Source: Alentia gelatinosa (taxonomy: Eukaryota; Annelida; Polychaeta; Phyllodocida; Polynoidae). From it: 64,000 nt of DNA. The DNA lies in the NCBI GenBank assembly GCA_950022655.1, contig OX465589.1, forward strand, positions 25,783,626 through 25,847,625, read 5' to 3'. The position numbers and the translations under genes are program-made. The notes below the pieces were generated by a model. That model was not told where the DNA came from. It saw nothing but the letters and a program-made list of their open reading frames with translations, and searched no databases. Below, in pieces: positions 39,481 through 51,865 of this stretch; positions within the stretch are counted from its first letter, which is position 1, and every line of letters starts with the position of its first letter.

Positions 39481-40331
39481 TTCTAATTATTCAACAATAA
39501 CAGACATTTACGGACATAAGTAATGACCTGTCGAGGCTGGCGATATAGCGTTGTATCCACATACCTCCGCAATACATTCAGTCTATAAACATGGCATAGT
39601 GTCTGAATATCAGGCCGGGACATTAATAGCGAAACATCAGATCAAATCTAACTGCATTTGGGGATGGGGCTATATATAGTTGTGTCTCAGATATACACGT
39701 CTGGTCGTAACGAGTCGCGTCTTAGATGTGCTGGTGTTGTCGAGGTTTGGTCAGGGAGGGTGCTGGGGTATTTTGATGGAGAGGTGTGTAGCACGAGGCG
39801 ACATGTCCATAAATGGTCACAGTTCAACTACCATGTCCTTCGGAGCGTGTCCAGCTTTTCTTCCGAATACCCCCACCCCTGCAGGTCTGCTTTAGAGCAT
39901 CCCAAAGATGTCACTGTGGAGGCAATATGTTGGTAAATGCGCCGTTACAATATCGTCTGGGTCATTATTCATTGCACCGTGTTTACCCTCAGTGATGTAA
40001 ATAACGTACATCAAAGGAGCGTATATATATCCGGATAGAAACAAATATAAATGAACAATGTGGTATTTACATTGTATTTGGTACCAAACACTACTATCGG
40101 TTAAAACCAACATGGGACCATTCATAGTGTGTACGCACTGGTTGGGGTGGAGGTAAACCGTTTTGGAAATTTTACGTGTGCCCCATCTTTTTCTATTAGT
40201 GCAATATTGAAATTTTCGTAACTTTTGTGTACATACTTTAGGGATGGTCTCGATGAGATAGAATTGCTTCAATCCCCACATACAATAACGACCTCTCCAC
40301 CTCCCTCACACCTCATCGCAGGGCCTGCCAG

Positions 40332-40378
40332 GCGTTTTGGGACGTTCATAATCAAAGACTTGAGCAAGTTTAAGTATG
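40332..40378 (+). repeat. Short dispersed repeat, inverted at 49585
   Basis: GTTCATAATCAAAGACTTG followed by AGCAAGTTTAAGTA is matched inverted at about 49585-49616 with two differences over 33 bp. Both copies lie near a GCGTTTTGGG word. Origin unknown. Confidence 0.6.
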
Positions 40379-40802
40379 AGCATTCAGCATACCTTATCGC
40401 CGAACATAAATGTAGATAGACTCTATACATGTATTTGGAAGAGAAAAGTACCTTTAATTAAACCGTTAGAATACATAAATACCCACTGACATAATTTTGT
40501 GACGTTGTCGCCTTTCTTCTGGGTAATCAACACCGTGTACGCTGAAGTGATATTTTGTGAGTAATAAGAAGACTTTTTTAAAGAATATATTTTCCGGTGC
40601 ATGCCTGTAGACTGTTAAAAAGCTAAGAAAACGCTGTTCCGATTCATATCATATTTGACGACCTTTATGTACTTACTGTAATTTGATTTAGCACTCCGCC
40701 GTTGTTGCCTTTTGTAAAACAAGCTTAAATTTACTGTCAAGACACAGTCGTCCTATACTGGACCCCTCACATTGTTCTGACTTGAAACGGTGAGATTATT
40801 TT

Positions 40803-41086
40803 CATAATATCAAGAGACGTCACGAGTTTGAGGCTGAGTTTATGCCACGCATTTTGTTGGCTCCATACTTTCACGAGTCGAAGACGAGTGACATTACGCA
40901 GCCAACAAAATGAGTGGCATAAATAAGCTCAAACTCAAACGAGTGGCGTCTAGATTTTATCCTACCCCGTTTCCATATTTTTTCAGTATCAGAAAGTAGT
41001 TGCATAAACAACACTTTATGTCACGCCCACGAAATAAACAAATCCCATGTTAAGCCTATTGCGTTTTGTATTAGGGGTAGGATAAA
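40803..41086 (+). mobile_element. Hairpin-cap element, subfamily 2, copy a
   Basis: 284 bp. The hairpin arms (about 40813-40876 with 40889-40954) contain GACGTCACGAGTTTGAG, TTTATGCCAC and ATTTTGTTGGCTCC with their complements. The apex is CACGAGTCGAAGACGAGTGA. The tail is bounded by ATTTTATCCTACCCC and AGGGGTAGGATAAA and includes ATGTTAAGCCTAT. It is nearly identical to 54756-55045, but its small tail palindrome is partly decayed. Confidence 0.87.
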
Positions 41087-42152
41087 CAGCTTTATTTATG
41101 GTGAATACCATCTATAATGATCTGTAATGCGGACCTCATATTAAAATGCCGCTGCATGCCTTTCGTTCCAAGTGCTATATTTCAGTGTATAAAATAGGAC
41201 GGGAAAACCCGCATGAAATACCCCTATCAGACTTCATATATACTCAGTGTTTCACACCCTGAAAGAGACATTCAGGGTGCTTCCTCTACTTAGCAGTTGG
41301 TTTGTGCCCCATCAGATAATGTTGACAAGCTGAGAGACATTAATGATTTCACGCACCATGTCGCATGCTACCTGAGTTGTGAGGCTAACTTGGCAAAGAT
41401 AAATCTACATAATCTTCATATATACAGGAGACCTAGATGCCTCTCTCCTGTTTTAAGTGCTTGATATATGTGTTGAATGTAAGGCAATGAATTTTGAAAA
41501 ACTGAGTATAGCGTACAGGTGCTCCATGGCCCTTCATCATTTTCAGATTGATGGCCTTGTTTTATGCAGTATTTTGACAGGACAATTTTGACAGATTTTT
41601 AAAGGATCATAAGGTCACATATTTGACGTGTCGGCCTTTCACCAGTTACACATTTATCCTCCTTTCCCAAAGTAATTATGATGGTGTTTTTTTTTTTGGT
41701 TTTTTTTCTTTGAATCGTTTTTTGTTTTCTTAGGTTTTAATAACATCTGTCCCAGTCTGTTTCACACCTCTAATTTCTTATCACATTGGATCCCTGTCAC
41801 CCTAATTTATAAGATTGGATTTCATACTGATATATCTTTGCAACAGCAGAAAAAAGAAACATCGGGGAAAAGATGTCTTTTTGTATATATATTTTTTTTT
41901 ATTTACCAAAGAACATCTCTCGCCAAGGCAAGTTTTTCAGATGCCAGATTACATCATTCTTACACAGCAGTTTTCAAGGTTACAAACTGTACAGCCAAAT
42001 GCTGCTGTGAGAAAAAACACATCACGTCTATCTTTATATCTACTCTCATTATTCCCGACCTTACCCATAAAAACCCACTGCTCTGTCTGCCTTGGATAGA
42101 AGGGTGAAATCAAAATGTTTGGATGACTTGAGTTTGTGAGGGTGATTGCGAA

Positions 42153-42154
<2 letters not shown>
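41087..42154. other. Non-coding stretch, nothing firm
   Basis: No supported exon. A fragment resembling the start of repeat R (TTTGTGAGGGTGATTG, about 42133-42148) lies immediately before the AT microsatellite. Confidence 0.45.

Positions 42155-42247
<93 letters not shown>
42155..42247. repeat. (AT)n microsatellite, 93 bp
   Basis: An uninterrupted AT dinucleotide run of 93 bases. Open frames through it encode only alternating Tyr-Ile and are artefacts. Confidence 0.97.
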
Positions 42248-42248
<1 letters not shown>

Positions 42249-45200
42249 GGTTTGCGATGTTAAGTGTAGCGGGCGTGTTTCTCGACAGATTTATCACGCT
42301 GTCAGTGAATGGCGTGCCTGGCCGTATTTACTGGTAGTAATTTTATCTGGTGTGCTCATTTTCTAAGCTTGTCACGCGTACACCTTTGCAGTAGTTTCAT
42401 ACCTATTCTCTGATATCATCTGCACTCTACAAGGAACGATATAAAAACTCCAAAACCCGATGTGCATCCCACAAGGGACGATAATAGTAGCTGCAAAACA
42501 AATTGGTTTGTGAACGTTTGTTTACATTTCAGAGCATGTGTAGCTCTTGCCAAAACACACATGGGGTCTGAAACATGTCGCTGTGACCAACATTATATTT
42601 CACTATAACTCTGACGTGAACCCATTAAAATCATGTATTTACTTATATTTTTTAATCTGGGCGATGGGCAACATCAGGGCTGGAACTAACATGCTATGGC
42701 CATTGGAGAATTCAGGACGACTCTTAAAGCCAACTAAGCACGTACCCAAGTTGTTACAGGTGAACAGAAAAAGATTAAATTTTCATTCAACAAAGACCCA
42801 CAGATCCAAGTATGGCGACTGCATTCTTGTAAGGCATTTACTAAAATTATTACAGTATCATGTATATATAACTTTTGAAATAACCAGGGTTCAGCTTCAT
42901 GCTAAATGTTTAGCAGACCGCATGAATGTATAGCATCGCTTAGAAAAAGACAATAGACGAACATTATGTGTGTGTAAAACCTTTACAATTGGCTATTTTT
43001 GTTATGGGAAATTACACTCAAAGTCATATACAGAGACTACAAGGTGTTCCCTCTTGCTGTTGTAATAGGCACCCATGTAGTCTTTTCTAGTGAAAGTGAA
43101 TGAATCATTTCCTGAATACAATCCCTTGCATAGCATGATAGATTGTCTAAGTACTGTAAATACGAATTTGGAAATAGTAATGTGGAGGGACATTTTGGGA
43201 GTTCAATCCCTCATTTCAAGCAGGTTGCACTTTAATTCTGACCAAGGTATAATATAAACATATACATCAATATCTATGATATTGATTATTTGGTGGTTAC
43301 ATCGTTATCAGAGGTCTGCCTCATCAACATGTAGGATGAATAGACACGAATCACGACCATGCCAATACGTATTAAAACAAGCATAACGTCTAAACCTGTC
43401 AAAGGAATCCCTGACAATTATGACCTGTTATCTATTGCACTCTTAGCCAGAAATTAGACCACATTCCAAGGTCATGGATGAATGCTCTGTTAAGTACAGT
43501 TTATATTTCTGGTAATATCTGAATAGGTCGTTACTGTTGTCATCCTCACCCCAATACTGTAGCGGTTTCCTTTCTATTTCACACAACGATTTTGAAGAAC
43601 TCTTTTCCTTATACAGACTCGACACTTCTAGTCTGTAGCTGGATGTTCATTTTCTTTTGTCATCGATTTTCATGTCACAAAAAAAAGGATTTGATAAATG
43701 AAACTGCCAGAGTTATATTGGTTAACGCAACTTTAACAGAATACCACTTTATAAACCTAGGGTCTAAGTTAACATGGGTTGATCACAGCGGAAACAGGAG
43801 TGGTAAAAGGGGAGAAAGACTTTGATGGCCATGGAGGTGTGATTAACATGTTGCCAGTCAGACTGAGTCACTCAATGGGAGGCCAAACCAAGTGAGACAC
43901 ATCACTTACTAGTGTGTTATTCAATGAGCAGCTCAGTAAGGTGGTCCGGCGGACATGACTCAGCTTACAAGAACTTTATTTCAGGTTCGTCAGACATTCT
44001 GGCGATCATCCGACGTGATTTACATAACTTGGGAGTGTTTTAGGTTGGTCGGTTGACACACCAACACCTAGGGCCATATCGGAACAGGAGAAACCAACAA
44101 CCAACCAAGGTGATACTAATGGTTTATTTGGTTGCTGTCTTAAATTTTAGTATGTTTTTGACACAAGATCCATGTCGTACTCTTGGGATAAATAAATGAA
44201 TATCATCTAGCTCGAAACATAAACATCAGTATTGACAAAGAAAGTTGGTTACATTTAGGTTGGTACATATCTCCGGGCAAGTAACTGACATATTTGGTCG
44301 TATGTATTTTATCGGAGTGATTGTATCTTTTTCTATCATTGTTGTATAATCAATCCTTTCACCAAATTAGTTTAGATGCATTTTGAAGGGATGCATTGAA
44401 TTCTTAAATGGCCCCATCCTTTTCTTAATAGGAACTAAGCACTGATGTGTAGATACATAGACGAGCGTCACTCTATTGGTGAACACCTGCAATAATGATA
44501 CGCTCAACTAGGCTTCCATTGTGCTACAATGAATGAATTTCTAGGTCGCATCTAACCACAAACAATGGGTAGAATGGAATGCAGAGGTCTCTGACAGCGT
44601 TCAAATGGTAAAAACTGGTTTGTGTAGCACAAAAGCTATCGGGATTCATTACACTTCCCTGTACCTCGTGATGTACCAGGTCTGATCTTCATTGACTCAT
44701 CAACGAAATACGTGTACATGGACGTGATCTCTATGTGAAACCTAGTTATTTCAAGCATCTATAGACCCAACAGATTCTAAAATCGCTATATCTGTTTTTT
44801 GTGAAATATGTCTAAAATTAGTAGAAATGTAGGTTTTCATGTTATCTTCGGATAAATCATATTCTAGATTAGGAATGGAACGTCTACACGATAATCTTGA
44901 GTATACGGAAAAGCTATAGTGTTTTTTAGGTAGTATCGATAAATTCAAGACATGATAAAATATAGGTAAAACGTTAATTCACGCCCTCATCTCCATTGCT
45001 GTGGACAGGATTGGTTACAATGGCGAGATATAATATTGCATTTATACCCAACGTTTTGTTCGTAGGCCAAACTTGACGTTGCAACCTCGTTGTGTTGTAT
45101 ATAGACCCTATAGAGGTATCACAGAATTCAGTCTGTTTACAGGTCCCGGAGTGCGCTTGTTACCGACGTTGTATGGTGATGAACCTTGAACCGTAACCCG

Positions 45201-46064
45201 AAATTAATGCAGTTTATCGGTTTATATAAATCTTCAAATGGGAAATCCGATGTCAGAAATGGAAATTTCAGCTATTTCTACTCATGGATCCGAAGTTATA
45301 TTCAGGTTCTTCAAATATTAATGGGAGAACTGTGGTTCATGTGGTCGTGGTGTGCCAACCCAGTCGCGAGCGGAATTTGTATTTACCTTGGGCGATGATC
45401 GGGAAACTAGTAACCTCTGGAGGGCGTATACGCTTACAGCAACAGACACTGAACCCAGGAACATATCACCATATGGAGGTTCACAACCACTCACTGAGCC
45501 GTATGCTTTATCCCAATTTAAAACACCCGAATGGATCAAAGCCAGATGCAGGGTCTATCTTGGTACAGTAATCGACATTTGATGGTCATACTGGGTCGCG
45601 TCAAATAAGGGCACGGCTAATACCCTCTCTTTGTCGCAGTCAGTGACGTAAGAGTCTGGTGCGGTAAATTCGTCTTACATTGTGGTCACAACGGGAGCGG
45701 TCAACAATGAATTGATCTTCAGCTTAAGCTGGTGTCGGTAACTTGCGGTTGGAAATTGTTTAGATCTAAATCACCTCAATGAGGGATTATAAAGGGGTGC
45801 GGTGATTTGCCTGATGTGATAACATAGCGACGGTCAATGCTGCCCGAGGTCGAAAGCGGCCGATATTTACGCCCCAGAAAGCAATATGTGCAGGAGAAGA
45901 CGATATGATGAACCGGCAAATTGATCTATACCATTCCGCTGTACGGCCACGATAAAAAAAATCCATACCGCGTTAGAACGAAAACGTTTTACCTACACTT
46001 TGCACAAGAATACGCCCATAAAAATTCCCACTCTTTTCCCCTCATCCAGAGTTTGTCACCTCCG
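42248..46064. other. Non-coding stretch, nothing firm
   Basis: No exon, RNA gene or recognisable element. A short imperfect palindrome near 43860-43930 has a cap-like word but no tail box (see rejected items). Confidence 0.5.
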
Positions 46065-46248
46065 AGGGTGGTTGTGGCCCCTAAGATTCGAGGTCAACTC
46101 TCTACTGTATAGCCCTCCCAAGGCGCTAGAAAATATCATGTAAGGAGGTCAGGGTGAAGGTCGGGGTTTGCTGCGAATGCAGTCATTGGCTACTCGGTCT
46201 ACTCTATTCCTTATATGGACTTAAGGTAATGGGACAACTCCATGCTGC
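46065..46248 (+). repeat. Dispersed repeat R, copy 2
   Basis: About 184 bp matching 8356-8543 at over 90% by eye. It begins GAGGGTGGTTGTGGCCCC, ends AACTCCATGCTG and holds CCTTATATGG at 46209-46218. Sequence beyond both edges is unrelated to the other copies, which fixes the unit boundaries. Confidence 0.87.
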
Positions 46249-48359
46249 CTACCCACATCTCACATCACAAAACACACTGCAGTGCTTCACCATCCTAAGC
46301 TATTACACCCATGCTAGGCCATCCACATTCCCACTCTAAGCTCCCGAGGGCACAACACAATTGCTAGCCACTTGACGCCCATTTCAGCTACCTTTGCCTA
46401 TTTTTAGGCCGAGGTGTGCCTCAGTAGGGGGCAGCCTAGGCCGGTATTGCGCCTATTGTGTGCTGTTGACGAGATGCCGACAAATGGTGCAGATTGGGTT
46501 CACACAACAAACCTGCTCTGGACAAGGTACGGGGAGCTTAGCTGTGTTTTCAGGAAGGCGCTCCCCCAATGGAACACGGGTGTGCGACTATTGTTACCCG
46601 AGTGCAGGGTTTAATTCTCAATCAAGGTACCAGTGCCCAGAATCTATTCAAAACGTTTCGCACTGTTCTTTTGCCCTTGCTCATTGCATCCTCGCTCACT
46701 GGATAAATTTTAAACCTTAGCCTTCTTTTTTTTGCCAGATCTGATTTTTGCCTAACCAATTAGGGACCCTTGTAGAATTGTTGTTAAATTTCAGGGCGTT
46801 AAAGTACCTCTTGAAAATCAATGTAAAACAAGTAAATATTATGAAAATCGTCGAGAAAATCTCTGTTTCGGTATTTACGTTCGCTATTATGTGTTATCAA
46901 ACTTTAGTCTATAAATACTGAGGTCGGGGCCAAATAGGTGGAGGGGTGGCTTTTGAACATCAGTAGAGTATCTTCACTCTATTAATACATGTACATGAGT
47001 TAGGGCCCTCAATTGAGGAATATAGTTGAACGTCGCTTTATAAAACCCAAGTAGCTTGGGTCTAAAAGGGAGGTTTGCCATTACACTCAATTATATGAAG
47101 GTGTGCGCTTATGAATGGGATGAATAGCATTGTTTGATCCCTGCGACAATGGTTGATAAATAGATAGGACTGACAGTGTTTTGAAAAAGATTGTTACCGT
47201 TTCATTCAAGTATCTTTTCCCAAGCCATCTCTATTTTGACATTTTAGAAGTGTCTGGGCGAAATTTCAACATGAATTATATGCATTTCATTTTTTGTGTA
47301 TTATAATGTGCATAGGGCCAGAGGGCAGGGACATAAGACAGGATGTGTGTATTGACTATACGGTAGGTTTCATAGAATAGAAATACTGAGGTAAGATAGC
47401 CATACGCCTCCAGCGACCACGCTACCGTTTATAGGAGACTGCATCAAAGCATCACCTCTCCCCTGAAGGGCTGAAGGTTTGATGCCCTGCAGGATCAAAT
47501 GCCATCTTGTCGGAATCACTCTACAAATACTCATGACGTACCACAGTCATCACCATGGTGACACTAGGTTTTTATAGACCAGTCGTAATCGTGGTAAATT
47601 CTAAGAAGTAATGAGTCCATATAGAAGGATATAGTTATGTGAATCTTTGCCTCACTATGATACATGATGGTATAATTGAACTGGGTTTCTTATCAATTAA
47701 AGTTAAAGTACAATGAAGAATAATATGGCTACTAAGTACTAAGACAAACGAGAAACAGATTTGTCTTTGTTGCACCGTCAAAAGACCTTCACGTATTTGC
47801 ACGAGAATGTGGTGGGGATTCCAGGGAACCGATTCAGTTTAGACTACATTTCCCTGATAATCCTATTTGACACATTTGAAATACATGTTTAATCATATTA
47901 TGAGAGCCAAATATGGTAGCCATATGGTATTAACTGGATCACGCACCTTGGTAGTCCCCTTGCTATGAATACACCTGTATGCCTCAGAATCCACTGCACT
48001 GAAGGATGTGGGATAAGAAAAAAAGAATAATTGTCTGAATGAGGAGTTAGAAGAACCTGAACAAGCTACCTTGAATCCCCAAAAAAGGTCTGGAAAATAA
48101 CGTTGATGTAGAGAGGTGTAGGAAGAGAAGGTGTAGGACGGGCGTGTGGTGGAGGCATGACTCAGCTGTTATTTGTGAAGCTACTACTACTCAGTACACA
48201 CATTCTGTCCTTTGTTAGGAGGCCGTCCGTGTAGAGTTTTTATCTGAGTGGTGTCTGTGAGCACAGGGCTCTGCACGGCCTGCTGTAAGAGGATTCCTCC
48301 AGGCCTCAGTCACGGCTCACAATAACTCAAATAGCCACATGTCTGCTCTCACTGAACGC
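46249..48359. other. Non-coding stretch, nothing firm
   Basis: No supported exon. A CArG-type CCAAATATGG lies at 47907-47916, not above chance for the window. Confidence 0.45.
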
Positions 48360-48810
48360 TGAACGGACGCCTGAGGGAACGCACCTGACCCGCCCACGTC
48401 ACGTCACACGTCACCGCCCGCACAGCAACATATGACGTCATCTATACACTACACTGTTACTGCTACTACGGCTTTAGCGAGATGACCGCCATGTTATGTC
48501 ATAATTCATATTGGAATTTCAATTGAATAGACTCTGTAACTGTTACCTTATCCTCTGACGTCAAATCTGCAGTGGCTTTATCATCTGCAGTCATATCTGC
48601 TCTCTTATTCCTTAACCCATGACGTCACGGCTAATATAGCGGCCAATCCAAGGTTTCGGAAAGAGGTTGGACAGTGGCATCTGGGGTGACCAGGTTTCTA
48701 GCCGCAAATCCGGATGACTTAGATTAAAGCAGCAGGTCTTAAAAATCGTGCACCCCCCCACCCCACCCCCTGCTCCAGCCACTGCTATCATGCTCTGACG
48801 TCATATCTAG
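48360..48810. promoter_or_regulatory. CRE cluster, candidate enhancer or promoter
   Basis: Four perfect TGACGTCA octamers lie in 371 bp (48433-48440, 48556-48563, 48620-48627, 48796-48803). A run of CRE half sites and E-box-like words (CCACGTCACGTCACACGTCACC, about 48397-48415) sits beside the first. The left part is CpG-rich, unlike its surroundings. A nuclear-receptor-type TTGACCTTGA follows at about 48959. No exon is visible inside. The arrangement suggests a CREB/ATF- or AP-1-responsive control region. Confidence 0.55.
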
Positions 48811-51660
48811 TTGTTCCCCTGAGGCCAGGCCTACCATATCACATGTTAACACATGCGATTACCTGACTTCATGAAGTCTTTGTCTCTGTGACCAGTTGCT
48901 GTTTTCCTTCATCTGAAATAACTTTTTTGTGTCTGTGGCGTCATGATATCAAGCCATATTGACCTTGACCTTGCTCTAGGGCGTCACGACTCTGTTGACC
49001 TCAGTCTCTGAAGGTCTCTGAAGTTCTGCAATAATTATGCGGACGGACCCTTTCACATGTCAATCTCTGGAATTTTACTATATTCAAGAGAGAATTAATG
49101 GTGAACTTGAAAAACCGATGACCCTTATATTGATAAAGACCCATACCCAAGCCATCCCCAGAGACCAAAGGTTAAAACCATATCACAATATAGAGTCATA
49201 TATGACATAGGAATGTCGCAGTGATAAAGGCTGAGATCGTCAGGGAATTCCCTATTGTTGCCACAAAAGGAAACAATAAAATATGTTATTGTGATTGATC
49301 CATAAATCCACAGCCCCAAGGAATGAACACATTGTTCACATTCATCACGCATTGTGTGCATATTACGTGTACTCAGGACTACATCAAATGTGTATGGATG
49401 GTATTGGGGATATAAAATATGCAAGAGGTACCGGATATAAACGTACATGGAATATACTATCACTGTTACTGCAGCAAGTAACGTTACTCCCCGCCAGTCT
49501 AATTACCCTGCGAGGAGATTAGTGAGGAATATGTAAATGGCCCAAAACGCTCCCTCTTCAAGGCTCCTCCACTATAGCCCTCTACTTAGACTTGCTCAAG
49601 TCTTTGATTGTGAACATTCATTAAATGATTAAGGAAAATCGGAATACAATTCATTATAGCATGTGTCCTTCTCTGACTGGCCCATGAATCAAATCAGAAG
49701 GGGTGGAGGGGTAGGATACAGGGACTGAGGCCAGTCTACCCTCTACTTGACACACAAGGCTTCATACTGATACTAACGCCCTCCGAATTAACCCCACACA
49801 GGTAATGATGTAGCGGGGGGTCACAACTCAGGCCAATTAAAATCCCATTTAGCCCACCTTCCCCGCTGATGTGGCTGCATTAGCATACAGATTCAGAGAC
49901 CTCCGCACCTCACAGGGCAGACTGATTCCCCTCTGTGCGCCTCCCAACTGTTACGTTCACGTCCAGACACTTTTATAACGAAATCCGCCCAGTCTGAGTC
50001 GCACCATCCCGACCACCGGCCGTGTTTACCCGTGGGGTATCATTTACTAGTCAGAAACGTGTAAGTGCATTTTTCTTTCAACCTTTTCTGTGTGGACATC
50101 CTCTATTGGGCAGATTTACCCTGGCGGCGAGTGTTGTCATTAGTCAAGGACAGAACGTTGCGCGCGCACACCTATCATTAGCAGAAACAGGTAATTTCCT
50201 GTCGTAAAATCTCTAAATGTAGCAGCAAGTTCTTGCTCTAGGAATCTTCTCAATAACCAACGAGTATATACTCGTTGGAAAAATAATCCCAAATAGAATT
50301 GGGGAAAATATCTGAAATGCTATAAAGTAACATTTCAGAGTGCTGTTTGTGCGTGTGTGGTCCAAGCCCAAAGTACTCAGGTGGTAATTATTTGCCTTAG
50401 ACAAGGGTGAACTAAATCACGGACTTAGATGACCTGACCAAATATATCTTTACGTACTTTTTGTAAACTTTTTCCGCATTTTATATGAAAGTCTAAATCA
50501 TGGACTGTTGATACTTAGAGATTTATCAGCCTCAGAATAGACTGCCCCTGTGTGAATGAAGACACTGGACTATTTTTAGATTCAGAACTCCCTATCCTTT
50601 TGCCGTTTGTCGGCCATCTTATCTGACAGTTCCCCGCCTGTGTCAGGAATGCCGCGGTTTACACATTTTTTGTGGCCAAGGCCGTGTTAATGTGGGATTG
50701 GTCAGACCATTGACAGGCCTTTTATACTCCACCTACGATATTTTGTTCTCCACGTTTGCAGTTTTTCCTGATTCTTTCAATAAGTAAAAGTGATAAAATC
50801 CTCGATTTACAAATCCGTGATTTAATATTTGACATTTCCATGAAATATTCTGTAGAATTATTACTTTACATCTTATCACAATGGGCTCTGCTCAATCAAC
50901 GCACTAGTAACAATGTAGCTGTTAATACCAGAACACTCCCAATGATGTACACATCGAGTGAGACCACCTGGCAATTTATGTGCTAGGGCTACACTTACAC
51001 TGCCTTTCTAAAAGTTATCATCCTGCTTCGGAGAGGCGGAGGAGTGTAATATTTCCTGACCATTCACTGGAGTCCAGTCAATTCCATATAAATGCTACCC
51101 AAGGACTCTATAACTCTCCACACGTACTTGTATGTTGTGGATCATCACACAAACGTGTAACTATAAACTCCAAACCGCAGCGTAGATTTCACGACCGTTT
51201 ACGACATGTGAGAAAGGTCGTCAAACCTGCCGATTTTCGGCGGGTGGTCTTGCTAGGGGCACCTGATGAACACAGGTGTTTCACCCGCGGGACTGAGGGA
51301 GGATAGAGAGGGGTGGAGTAGGGGTGTACCTGTATTATTCTCAGGTAAGATCGGGGTTAGATATAGCCTGAGGGCACTCCGACCCAACCGGGTGACGTTC
51401 ACTCTCATTCGCCACCGTCAGGCACCCCGGGGGCTCGAGAACCTAATTAAGGTACCCTTATGAATTCTCCAAGGTTAAACCTTTATTTAGGTCTAGAGTG
51501 AGAGGGATTAGTTCAGTGGACCGGGAAAAGGGATATGCTGGGAATATTGTATGAGAAAAAATGTAAACACCTAGTTTTATCAAATAGATTTTGGTGCAGA
51601 CTGAATGTTGAACGTATATGAATGTATGTAAATATATGTAAAAAAAATGAAATTAAATTA
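48811..51660. other. Non-coding stretch, nothing firm
   Basis: Apart from the inverted copy of the 40.3-kb repeat (49585-49616) and the palindrome at 50257, nothing here can be assigned. Donor-like GTAATT or GTAAGT sites occur (for example after GAAACAG near 50187) without a supported exon. Confidence 0.45.
50257..50278. repeat. Perfect 22-bp palindrome
   Basis: CCAACGAGTAT and its exact reverse complement ATACTCGTTGG meet without a spacer. Related half-words, GTATAGAG(A)TACTCGTTGG, occur near 5952 and 8986. Confidence 0.8.
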
Positions 51661-51664
51661 AAAA

Positions 51665-51865
51665 AAAGTGGATAGCAACGTGGCTCAATCGGTAGCACAA
51701 TAGGACTCGCGTGGTCCATTGTTCGATTCATGATCATTCTAATATGCTCAATTGCTGTTACTATGGGTTTCCTATCTCCTTGTTTCACAGCACAAAGAGT
51801 TGCTACGGCATGAATCCAAATTCACCTACTCTGAATTAAAAAAGACAGAAAATTGTATGTAATCG
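51665..51865 (+). mobile_element. tRNA-derived SINE
   Basis: The head has a matching A box TGGCTCAATCGG (51681-51692) and a perfect B box GTTCGATTC (51721-51729), start-to-start spacing 40 nt. This is the internal RNA polymerase III promoter of tRNA-derived SINEs. Downstream comes a non-tRNA body with CCTATCTCCTTGTTTCACAG and CTGAATTAAAAAAGACAG as a possible weak tail. The tRNA cloverleaf is not intact, so it is not a tRNA gene. The 3' limit is approximate. Confidence 0.65.

Noticed and set aside
42061..42366. Open frames with long Tyr-Ile runs
   Set aside because: They are translations of the (AT)n microsatellite.
43860..43930. GAGGCCAAACCAAGTGAGAC resembling the cap of the hairpin-cap family, inside a short palindrome
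   Set aside because: No tail boxes or GTTAAGCCTATGG word on either side, so membership cannot be supported.
47400..47510. B-box-like GGTTTGATGCC suggesting a SINE
   Set aside because: The only A-box-like word nearby is on the other strand.
1486..47916. CArG boxes (1486, 8501, 31097, 46209, 47907) as an SRF signature of a muscle gene
   Set aside because: About four to five are expected by chance in 64 kb, and three of the five are carried by one repeat.
49700..49716. GGGGTAGGATA matching the terminal box of the hairpin-cap family
   Set aside because: No partner box, cap or hairpin upstream; probably chance.
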